Part shown: positions 1-5,475 of the stretch, one piece after another
Position numbering within the stretch: the first letter of the stretch is position 1
How the letters are laid out: each line of letters starts with the position of its first letter
Source of the DNA: Anaerolineales bacterium UBA2029
GTDB taxonomy: Bacteria; Chloroflexota; Anaerolineae; Aggregatilineales; Aggregatilineaceae
Direction: 5' to 3'
Assembly: GCA_002332795.1 (NCBI GenBank)
Contig: DDBP01000096.1
Location: 1-11,924 of the forward strand
DNA: 11,924 nucleotides
Position numbers and translations under genes: made by a program
The notes under the pieces: model-generated
Told to the model about the DNA's origin: nothing
Database searches by the model: none
What the model saw: the letters and a program-made list of their open reading frames with translations, nothing else

Positions 1-150
1 GGGCCAGATACGGCGCGAAAACTCATAACAGCCTCTAGGTACCAGTACTCTGTCGTCACGCGAAAAACAGGCCTATGATTAAGAAGGCGCACAGGACATA
101 GACAACTGCTTGACTGGTGTGCACAGCCCAGAGGCTGCGTTTGTGTTTGA

Positions 151-162
151 GAACGAATGTTC
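151..162. promoter_or_regulatory. LexA-like SOS operator (GAAC-N4-GTTC)
   Basis: GAACGAATGTTC is a perfect 4+4 dyad with the spacing of the Bacillus-type LexA box (CGAACRNRYGTTYC) and matches 12 of its 14 positions, differing at the two outer bases. On the plus strand it lies between TTGTGT (141-146) and TATACT (164-169), a 17-bp-spaced -35/-10 pair. On the minus strand it lies just downstream of a TATAAT (178 to 173). Either placement would let a bound repressor block transcription. A single 8-base dyad can arise by chance, so this is a candidate, and which gene it would control is unclear. Confidence 0.4.
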
Positions 163-355
163 GTATACTGAAATTATAGCACAATTCTGGTCGCTGCTGA
201 ACAGGTGCAATTATACCGTGCCGCAGGGGTGTCCGGCAATGAAAGACTCATCGTAAGTCCCGCGCGGCGGCTTCCTGAAAGCCCGGCGCAGCTCGCAACT
301 CAGCAGACGGTTTTCGCGTACAGGTGTAGCAGAGCGATACCCACACGATTAGGTC

Positions 356-383
356 TTGGGCGCGGCGGCTGACATGGTATGAT
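356..383 (+). promoter_or_regulatory. Candidate promoter of the E2/JAB/E1 operon
   Basis: TTGGGC (356-361) and TATGAT (378-383) are separated by 16 bp, a good sigma70-like arrangement. Transcription would start near 390, only about 17 bases before the ATG at 407. I see no competing pair as close to the operon. The alternative is the LexA-box promoter around 141-169, which would give a leader of about 230 bases. Confidence 0.4.
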
Positions 384-406
384 CGGGGGGAGCGAAAGAG
401 AAGCCC

Positions 407-1186
407 ATGTTCCGACAGAGTAATCGTGGCACGATGGTATGGCTGGTCATCGTCGGCCTGGCCCTGGCGGTGATGCTGCTTTCGGGGCGCGCTCCCACGG
501 CAGTGGCGGCGGCTCTGCTGGCCATGTACCTGGGCGTGCTGCTCGCGGTGGTGAGTCAGCGAGACGTGCTGGCCATGCTGCGGCAGGCGCTGCACCGTGA
601 ACCTCCTCAGGCCGCGCCATCGGACGTGGCCCGTGAAGCGGCAGCACGGGCGCGCAGCCTGCCTAACTATGAGTCGCTCTACCGGCTGCTGGACATTGGC
701 CTGATCGTAGACGAGCAGCGCCCGGATGGCCTGGCTCTGCGACGCGGACGGTTCATCTCGCTGGATGACGACGGGATTCGCCCCTTTGCCATCGTGGACG
801 TGCCACCTTCTCTGGGAGGAGGGCTGGCGCTGGTGCGCTTCGAACTTTTCGACGGGTCCGGGCGTAAGCAATACGCCTACGAGGCGGAAAGGTGGTTGCA
901 GCCAGGGGAAAACGTACTGGTGCCAGACTATCGCCTGCCTGTTCGCAAACGGGCGGCAGAACTGGAAGCGGGCGGCTGGTCGGCCCATGTGAGCATTGAC
1001 GGCGGTGTGCTGGGCGTCCATCATTTCAACCTGGCGGAGTCGCTGGCCGATTGGCGACGGCGCGCGGGGACGGATGGCGAGATGCTGCGCGATCGTATCT
1101 GGCGCGGCGATCCGGACGACGAATCGCTCCCACTCAGCCTGGAGGAGTTGCTACGCCAGCAGAGCCGTCAGCTTCGGATGCGCTAG
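407..1186 (+). CDS. Membrane-anchored protein, first of a paralogous pair
   Basis: Unrecognised 259-residue protein. Two hydrophobic helices (about residues 9-26 and 30-50) form a short hairpin anchor. A basic/Ala-rich stretch follows (60-85), then a soluble beta-rich domain (about 88-212) and a charged tail. The soluble domain is clearly related to that of the next gene: both have D-[IL]-G-L-[IL]-V (96-101 here), RPFA (125-128), VRFE followed by D-x-x-GR (143-153), and [RW]-LP-[VL]-R (176-180) at matching spacing. I infer an Ig-like beta-sandwich from the alternating strands. The tail has SLEELL at 244-249, echoed in the next protein and in the E1. It leads a co-directional train encoding E2-, JAB- and E1-like proteins, so it may be the membrane platform, regulator or substrate of that system. 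A weak AGAGAAG precedes the ATG; ATG 434 is an alternative start that would keep both helices largely intact. Certain as a gene, unknown in function. Confidence 0.8.
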   Translation: MFRQSNRGTMVWLVIVGLALAVMLLSGRAPTAVAAALLAMYLGVLLAVVSQRDVLAMLRQALHREPPQAAPSDVAREAAARARSLPNYESLYRLLDIGLIVDEQRPDGLALRRGRFISLDDDGIRPFAIVDVPPSLGGGLALVRFELFDGSGRKQYAYEAERWLQPGENVLVPDYRLPVRKRAAELEAGGWSAHVSIDGGVLGVHHFNLAESLADWRRRAGTDGEMLRDRIWRGDPDDESLPLSLEELLRQQSRQLRMR

Positions 1187-1204
1187 GAGAAGGTGACCGA
1201 AGCC

Positions 1205-1882
1205 ATGCACATTATCGGGCAACTCGTTCTGCTCGTGCTCATCGTGGCCTTCTTGTGGTGGATGATCCGCGGCCCCGCGCCGAAGTCGTCTGAGCAGGCG
1301 ACGGGAGAGTCTGGCACGTTCCGGCGCAGGAAGAACGTGCCTCATATCGAGCAATCGCCTGTAGCGCTGAAGGCGACGCGGCAGGCCAGGTACCCTGGCG
1401 GCCCTGAGTATGTCAACGTGACGGACCTGGGGCTGCTGGTCTACCAGGATCGCGATCAGCTCCGCCTGGTACGGCAGGGTCCTGTCCCTGCGGATGCCGG
1501 CTACCTGCGCCCGTTCGCCGAACTGTGGTTGCCGTATCGGGCGCGCGGTACGGTGCGCTTCGAGATTCGGGACAAGAAGGGGCGGCTGCGCTACGCAGAC
1601 GAGGCACGTTACGACCTGGAACACGGTTACAACACCCTGTTGCCGGGCACGTGGCTCCCGCTGCGCGACGAGCAGGTGGCTTTGGAGACATGGGAGTATC
1701 GCCTGCTGGCTGGCGAGATGACCCTGGCGGTACATCGGTTCGTGTGGCAACCAGCGGGCAAGGCATTACGACCCTATCTGGCCAACGATGGCGAGATCTC
1801 GCCCAAGTTGGAAGCCGCACTGCGTGCGCAGGCGGCGCAACCGGTGAGCCTGTCCGAACTGCTGGCGAGCCAGGAAGAATGA
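1205..1882 (+). CDS. Membrane-anchored protein, second of the paralogous pair
   Basis: Unrecognised 225-residue protein with a single N-terminal membrane helix (about residues 3-20), a basic, probably flexible linker (25-62) and a beta-rich soluble domain (about 68-182) homologous to that of the preceding protein. Shared landmarks are DLGLLV (74-79), RPFA (102-105), VRFEIRDKKGR (117-127) and WLPLR (150-154). Only the anchor differs: one helix here, two there. The last residues contain SLSELL (215-220), again matching the upstream tail. I chose ATG 1205 because AAGGTG lies 9 bases before it. GTG 1193 in the same frame is possible, but AGGAGA ends only two bases from it. It follows the previous stop by 18 bases, so the pair arose by duplication and is probably co-translated. 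With one N-terminal helix the domain should sit on one side of the membrane; the sequence alone does not settle which. Confidence 0.8.
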   Translation: MHIIGQLVLLVLIVAFLWWMIRGPAPKSSEQATGESGTFRRRKNVPHIEQSPVALKATRQARYPGGPEYVNVTDLGLLVYQDRDQLRLVRQGPVPADAGYLRPFAELWLPYRARGTVRFEIRDKKGRLRYADEARYDLEHGYNTLLPGTWLPLRDEQVALETWEYRLLAGEMTLAVHRFVWQPAGKALRPYLANDGEISPKLEAALRAQAAQPVSLSELLASQEE

Positions 1883-1934
1883 CGCTCTTGAGCAGGGGAG
1901 CACCCGACCAAAGGTAGTGGAGGATTGAAGCGCA

Positions 1935-2414
1935 ATGGGCAAGACAGCCTGGTGGGGGACGCCGGAACGGGTATCGGCGCGGCTGCGGCTGGAAGTGGAG
2001 ATGATGCGCGCCGCGTTTGACGACACGTTCCGGCTGGTGGTACCTCCTGAAGGCGAGTTGTACTGGATCGGCGAGGTCGAGATCAATATGCGGGGCATTC
2101 CGGAGCGGATGCATACGCTCAAAATCGTCTATGCCGAGGGGTACCCCAACCGACCTGCCGAAGCCTACGTCGTCAAACCGCGCGTCTACAGTGAGAAGCA
2201 TCAGTTCGTAGACGGTCAGCTATGCTTGTTCAACCCGTATGATGGCGTGGCCTATGGCTGGAATCCGAGCACGTCTACGGCGGTGACGGTAGCAGGCTGG
2301 GCCATTCAATGGCTGTATGCCTATTACACCTGGCGCGCGACCGGCATCTGGCCGGGAGTTGAGGAAAGGGTGCACCGCACCAAGGGGCCTGGCTTCCAGA
2401 GGAGAACACCATGA
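1935..2414 (+). CDS. E2-like (UBC-fold) conjugating protein
   Basis: A 159-residue protein with the layout of a bacterial ubiquitin-conjugating E2. There is an N-terminal helix (about 10-28), strands through EGELYWIGEVEI (39-50) and HTLKIVYAEGYPNRP (60-74, the E2 'YP-x-x-P' turn), then H89 and the active-site segment VDGQLCLF (92-99) with candidate catalytic Cys97. W109-N-P follows, as in the conserved E2 Trp-x-Pro after the cysteine, and then a helix through GWAIQWL (121-127). The classical HPN asparagine is absent; a histidine eight residues before the cysteine, as here, is typical of prokaryotic E2-like families. Expected chemistry is to take an activated modifier from the E1 as a thioester on Cys97 and pass it to a target. 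GGAGGA lies 10 bases before the ATG. The stop overlaps the next start (ATGA 2411-2414), coupling it to the JAB gene. Family confidence is high; modifier and target are unknown. Confidence 0.85.
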   Translation: MGKTAWWGTPERVSARLRLEVEMMRAAFDDTFRLVVPPEGELYWIGEVEINMRGIPERMHTLKIVYAEGYPNRPAEAYVVKPRVYSEKHQFVDGQLCLFNPYDGVAYGWNPSTSTAVTVAGWAIQWLYAYYTWRATGIWPGVEERVHRTKGPGFQRRTP

Positions 2415-3502
2415 GTCCTGAAATGCTGCCCGAACTGCCGCGCGATCTGCCCCGGTTGGTACTCGCCGAACGTGTGCTGGACAAGATCGTGCAGGGCGCG
2501 CTGCGTTACCCGGAGCCTGAGACCGGTGAGGCCATGGTCGGCCTGATCGTCCCGCAGTCGGGGCGCTTGGAGCCAGATGTCTATGTGTTGGAGACCATCA
2601 GTCCGGGGCCGGACGCCGTGCGCGAGTGGGGCCGGTTCGAGCAGGGCGACGACTGGCAGGGGGATGTCTTTCACTGGTGGCACGTGAACTGGGAAGCGTT
2701 CCGCGAGTTGCGCCGCCCGTCCTATGGTAAGGCCCTGGCGGCCAAGTGGGACGTGCCGCTGGCCCATGTGGGCGACTGGCACAAGCAACCGGGTGACATG
2801 ATCGCTCCTTCCAGTGGAGATGCGCGCACAGCCCGCGGCATGATCGAAGACCGGGAAACGCCAGTGGAACTGGTGGTCGCGCCCATCGTCACCATGTACC
2901 CGCTGGGGGAAGTCTCGACTGACGAGGCGGGGGGGGAAGAGGTCAACGCGCAGGGCATGCCCCCGCTGGGACCGCAGTCCATTGTGCGCCGCTGCGAGGA
3001 AGAAGGCTGGCTGGTGCGGATTGACTTCTGGTACATGAGTCGGCGCGCGCCACGCTTCGTGGCCGTAGCGCCGGTCGTCTGGCCGGACGATCGCCTGCCT
3101 GCGTTGCCGCCGCTGGCCTGGCACCTGGCCCATCCGCGGCGCTTCGAGCAGGAGTACGGCCTGCTACACGAGGCGGGCTACACGGTGGATGTCGTGCGCT
3201 GGGACGCGGATGGCCGCCCTCCCTATGAAATCTGCTTCGCTGTATTCAAGGAGGGGGCGAGCCAGGTCGTGTTGCTGGTGACCGGCATGGATTATCCCAA
3301 CACCATGCCAGCGGTACGGGTCGCTCCGCTGGTGCAGGTAGAGGGAGATCAGGATATGTTCGAGGCGCTCTATGCCGCGTCACAGCCGCTGCTGACTACG
3401 CAACTGCCGGACTGGCCCTGGGACTCGCGGCGGACGCTTATCGAGCTGGTGTGGCACGTGGAGAAAACCGCTCCGGCCCTGAAAGTGGATGGCGCATCAT
3501 GA
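2411..3502 (+). CDS. JAB/MPN (JAMM) protein fused to inactive E2/RWD-like domain
   Basis: A 363-residue two-domain protein. Residues about 18-225 are a JAB/MPN fold with a recognisable JAMM motif: E40 in GEAMVGL, then WHKQPGD (123-129), S134 and D137. The spacing is exact for E...H-x-H-x7-S-x2-D, but the second zinc histidine is Gln126. An acidic loop (about 165-182) interrupts the domain. Residues about 236-355 look like a UBC/RWD fold: helix, three strands, the turn DYPNTMP (294-300), a short strand and a closing helix after W336. No cysteine occupies the E2 active-site position, so this half is probably a binding module. JAB enzymes are zinc isopeptidases that cut ubiquitin-like proteins from targets or trim precursors. 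The Gln may weaken or abolish this, leaving a reader or regulator. GGAGAA precedes the ATG. Both ends overlap neighbours by 4 bases (ATGA), tying it to the E2 and E1 genes. Confidence 0.85.
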   Translation: MSPEMLPELPRDLPRLVLAERVLDKIVQGALRYPEPETGEAMVGLIVPQSGRLEPDVYVLETISPGPDAVREWGRFEQGDDWQGDVFHWWHVNWEAFRELRRPSYGKALAAKWDVPLAHVGDWHKQPGDMIAPSSGDARTARGMIEDRETPVELVVAPIVTMYPLGEVSTDEAGGEEVNAQGMPPLGPQSIVRRCEEEGWLVRIDFWYMSRRAPRFVAVAPVVWPDDRLPALPPLAWHLAHPRRFEQEYGLLHEAGYTVDVVRWDADGRPPYEICFAVFKEGASQVVLLVTGMDYPNTMPAVRVAPLVQVEGDQDMFEALYAASQPLLTTQLPDWPWDSRRTLIELVWHVEKTAPALKVDGAS

Positions 3503-4413
3503 CGCAGTGGGATCGTGTGACACGACTGTTCGGCGACGACGTGATGGCGCTGTTGCCTTCGCGCACGGCGGCCATCGTCGGGCTGGGATCAGGCGGCAGT
3601 TTTGTTGCCGTGAGTCTGGCGATGAGCGGGGTGGGGCGGTTCGTGCTGGTAGACGACGATGTGCTGGAAGCGGCGAACGTCGTGCGCCATGCTGCCGACC
3701 TGCGCGAGGTGGGGCGTCCCAAGGCCGAAGCCGTGGCAGACCTGATTCGTCAGCGCAATGCAGCGGCGCAGGTGGAGACAGTCATCGGGCGCATCGAGGA
3801 TCACCTGGAAGCGCTGCAAGGGGCCGACGTAGTCGTGGTCGGCGTGGATCAGGAGCCGCCCAAGTATGCCATCAACGAAGCGTGTCTCAAATACGGGCTG
3901 ACGGCGATCTACGCCGGCGTATACGAGCGCGGTGAGGGCGGCGATGTGTGCCTGATTGATCCGCAACAGGGGCCATGCTATGCCTGTTGGGCGGAACACC
4001 TGCGCGAAGGCCTGGACGATCGCGGTCCGCAAGCGCAGCTTGACTACGGGCTGATCGGCCCGGATGGGACTCTGGCTGCAGAACCTGGTCTGTGGCTGCA
4101 TGTAGTGCGCGTGGCGGCGATTCAGGCGGACATGGCGCTCAACCATCTGCTACGTGGTACACCCGCGCACCGCACCTGGCCGGGCAATACCATCATCCAG
4201 GCCAACACGGCGCTGGAGATTTTCGAAGGGCGGGTGGCCCTGCCGCACACGGCGGAATGGGTCACCGTGCCAGCCAACCCGCAATGCCTGGTCTGCGCCA
4301 GTCAGCGGCAGCGCAGTGAGCGTCAGGAAGCGGCGCTCTCGCTCGATGATCTGTTGCGCCTGGGACAGGCGGCTTCGGCAATGGACGACAGGATGTTCAA
4401 CGACGAAGGGTAG
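3499..4413 (+). CDS. E1-like (ThiF/MoeB-family) activating enzyme
   Basis: A 304-residue adenylating enzyme of the ThiF/MoeB/E1 superfamily. It has the Rossmann nucleotide loop GLGSGG (28-33), VDDD (51-54), R63 in NVVRH, GRPK with K75, and VVGVD with D117 followed by NEAC. Two CxxC pairs (C160/C163 and C263/C266) match the structural zinc site of MoeB. Expected chemistry is ATP-dependent adenylation of the C-terminus of a ubiquitin-like protein. ThiF-type enzymes have a catalytic cysteine after the first CxxC; the matching region here (about 172-190) has none. The other cysteines are C129, at the conserved NxAC position, and C151. The enzyme may hand the adenylate straight to E2 Cys97. The tail has SLDDLL (281-286), like the two leading membrane proteins. 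The ATG at 3499 overlaps the JAB stop (ATGA) and has only a weak ribosome site, so translation is probably coupled. The frame stays open to 3451, but the coupled start fits better. Confidence 0.88.
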   Translation: MTQWDRVTRLFGDDVMALLPSRTAAIVGLGSGGSFVAVSLAMSGVGRFVLVDDDVLEAANVVRHAADLREVGRPKAEAVADLIRQRNAAAQVETVIGRIEDHLEALQGADVVVVGVDQEPPKYAINEACLKYGLTAIYAGVYERGEGGDVCLIDPQQGPCYACWAEHLREGLDDRGPQAQLDYGLIGPDGTLAAEPGLWLHVVRVAAIQADMALNHLLRGTPAHRTWPGNTIIQANTALEIFEGRVALPHTAEWVTVPANPQCLVCASQRQRSERQEAALSLDDLLRLGQAASAMDDRMFNDEG

Positions 4414-4417
4414 GAGT

Positions 4418-4684
4418 ATGACTGATCGCAACGACTATGTGCCTCCAGTAGACGATATTCCTCCTGAGGACACTCCGGCAGACGATGACATGGGGCCGCG
4501 GCTGGAGCGGCTGGGCGGTGAGCCTGCGCCCGACATCACGCCGGAGGAGTTCGTGCGCCTGCAGCAGGCAGGCCAGATTCACATTGACCCTCGTGGGCGT
4601 GTGCGCACGACCTTGCGCGACGAGACTGACGCCGGAATCTCACTGCGTAAGCGGCGCGCCTGGTATCGCCCTCTATCTCTATGA
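4418..4684 (+). CDS. Small acidic hypothetical protein of the E2/JAB/E1 operon
   Basis: An unrecognised 88-residue protein. Residues 1-40 are Pro/Asp/Glu-rich and probably disordered. A short helix is likely at ITPEEFVRLQQAGQ (40-53), followed by a basic C-terminal part with IHIDPRG (54-60) and RKRRAW (77-82). The charge therefore runs from strongly acidic to basic. It starts 4 bases after the E1 stop with GAAGGG upstream, and its stop overlaps the next start (ATGA 4681-4684). Its position makes it a candidate partner or substrate of the E1/E2 pair. It does not look like a beta-grasp modifier, and it ends RPLSL without a Gly-Gly tail. Reality as a gene is supported by the tight spacing on both sides. 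Confidence 0.7.
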   Translation: MTDRNDYVPPVDDIPPEDTPADDDMGPRLERLGGEPAPDITPEEFVRLQQAGQIHIDPRGRVRTTLRDETDAGISLRKRRAWYRPLSL

Positions 4685-5313
4685 CCTTCCTGACGTTGGA
4701 GCGGATACGCGCGGCGCTGGCGCTGCCCGGCTTCGATAGTGAGGCCGCGCAGCGCCTGATGGCTCCGCGCCCGCGGGCCATGCGCCGCAGTCAGGCGCGC
4801 GTCGGTTCTCCGCGGCAGGCCAGTGTGCTGGTGTTGCTGTATCCCCTGGACGGCGAACTGGCCGTGGTGTTGGTGCGCCGGGCGGCCCATCCGCACGACG
4901 TGCACAGCGGGCAGATCGGTCTGCCGGGCGGGGCGCGCGAACCGGGTGAAACAGCGCTGGAGGCGGCATTGCGGGAAGCGCGCGAAGAACTGGGGTTGCG
5001 CGAACCGGTGGACGTGCTGGGACAGTTGGCGCAGGTCTACATCCCGCCCAGCGACTTCGAAGTGACGCCGATCGTCGGTTATGTGGCGCAGCATCCCGCC
5101 TGGCAACCAGACGCGGCGGAGGTGGTGGAAGTCATCGAATGCCCGCTGGCATGGTTATTCGACGATGCTCGGAAGAAGGTCGAAGAATGGCCGGTTGGCG
5201 ATGCTTCCATGCGGGTGCCATGGTACGACATCGCGGGACACAAGGTGTGGGGTGCTACTGCCATCATCCTCAGTGAGCTGGAACAGCGGTTGCGTCTGGC
5301 ATGGGAGCCTTAA
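4681..5313 (+). CDS. Nudix hydrolase, CoA pyrophosphatase type
   Basis: A 210-residue Nudix hydrolase. The catalytic Nudix box is complete: G84-x5-E90-x7-R98-E99-x-x-E102-E103-x-G105, with the REAREELGL helix supplying the metal-binding glutamates. Just before it, HSGQIGLPGG (75-84) is the extra signature of the NudL/YeaB-like branch, which splits coenzyme A and its derivatives into 4'-phosphopantetheine and 3',5'-ADP using Mg2+ or Mn2+. Length is usual for this branch. The ATG overlaps the stop of the small acidic gene (ATGA) and no ribosome-binding sequence is visible ahead of it, so initiation probably depends on ribosomes finishing the upstream gene. It is the last gene of the train. Whether it is linked in function to the E2/JAB/E1 genes or simply transcribed with them cannot be told. 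Family call is firm; substrate is inferred from the signature. Confidence 0.9.
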   Translation: MTFLTLERIRAALALPGFDSEAAQRLMAPRPRAMRRSQARVGSPRQASVLVLLYPLDGELAVVLVRRAAHPHDVHSGQIGLPGGAREPGETALEAALREAREELGLREPVDVLGQLAQVYIPPSDFEVTPIVGYVAQHPAWQPDAAEVVEVIECPLAWLFDDARKKVEEWPVGDASMRVPWYDIAGHKVWGATAIILSELEQRLRLAWEP

Positions 5314-5368
5314 GCTGGTCGGCGGGTGTCTGAGTGTGAGCGCTGTCTGTCTGCAGCTTTCCCCTCAC

Positions 5369-5397
5369 TTGCGCGTGAATCCGGCGCGTGGTACAGT
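5369..5397 (+). promoter_or_regulatory. Promoter of the response-regulator gene
   Basis: TTGCGC (5369-5374) and TACAGT (5392-5397) are separated by exactly 17 bp. Transcription would start near 5404, giving a leader of about 70 bases that includes the ribosome site AGAGGA (5461-5466). The 162-base gap after the Nudix gene and this pair suggest a separate transcription unit. Confidence 0.5.
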
Positions 5398-5475
5398 GCA
5401 AAGGAAAATGCTCAGGTGCGGTAGGGAGACCGAGCAAGCCGCCCAGTCTGTGCCCCGACCAGAGGATTCCCAGGC

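Larger units (their letters stand above)
1..406. other. Left intergenic region with regulatory signals
   Basis: I see no convincing protein gene in this stretch. It is richer in AT than the genes that follow, particularly around 140-220. It contains a perfect GAAC-N4-GTTC palindrome at 151-162, -10-like hexamers on both strands beside it (TATACT on plus at 164-169; TATAAT on minus at 173-178), and a second promoter-like pair at 356-383 just ahead of the first gene. A minus-strand frame with ATG at 24-26 runs off the left edge after eight codons, so a divergent gene may begin there, but too little is visible to call it. The region is therefore probably a divergent regulatory region. Confidence 0.5.

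Noticed and set aside
1..26. Minus-strand start codon at 24-26 with AGAGG upstream, running off the left edge
   Set aside because: Only eight codons are visible, with no recognisable sequence; it may be a real gene start but cannot be supported here.
29..137. Eight-base inverted repeat CAGCCTCT / AGAGGCTG
   Set aside because: The arms are 93 bases apart with no supporting structure; chance is likely.
248..1024. 258-codon open frame on the minus strand
   Set aside because: It lies antisense to the first membrane protein, is rich in Arg, His and Gln as expected from antisense reading of GC-rich genes, and shows no domain.
2324..3133. 269-codon open frame on the minus strand
   Set aside because: Antisense to the JAB gene, whose JAMM motif and ATGA overlaps are clear; this frame has no domain or ribosome site.
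4418..4684. Small acidic protein as the missing ubiquitin-like modifier
   Set aside because: No beta-grasp strand pattern, a disordered acidic half and no Gly-Gly terminus; kept only as a possible partner or substrate.
5312..5359. AAGCTG/CAGCTT inverted repeat after the Nudix gene as a terminator
   Set aside because: Six-base arms are 36 bases apart with no stable inner stem and no clean T tract.
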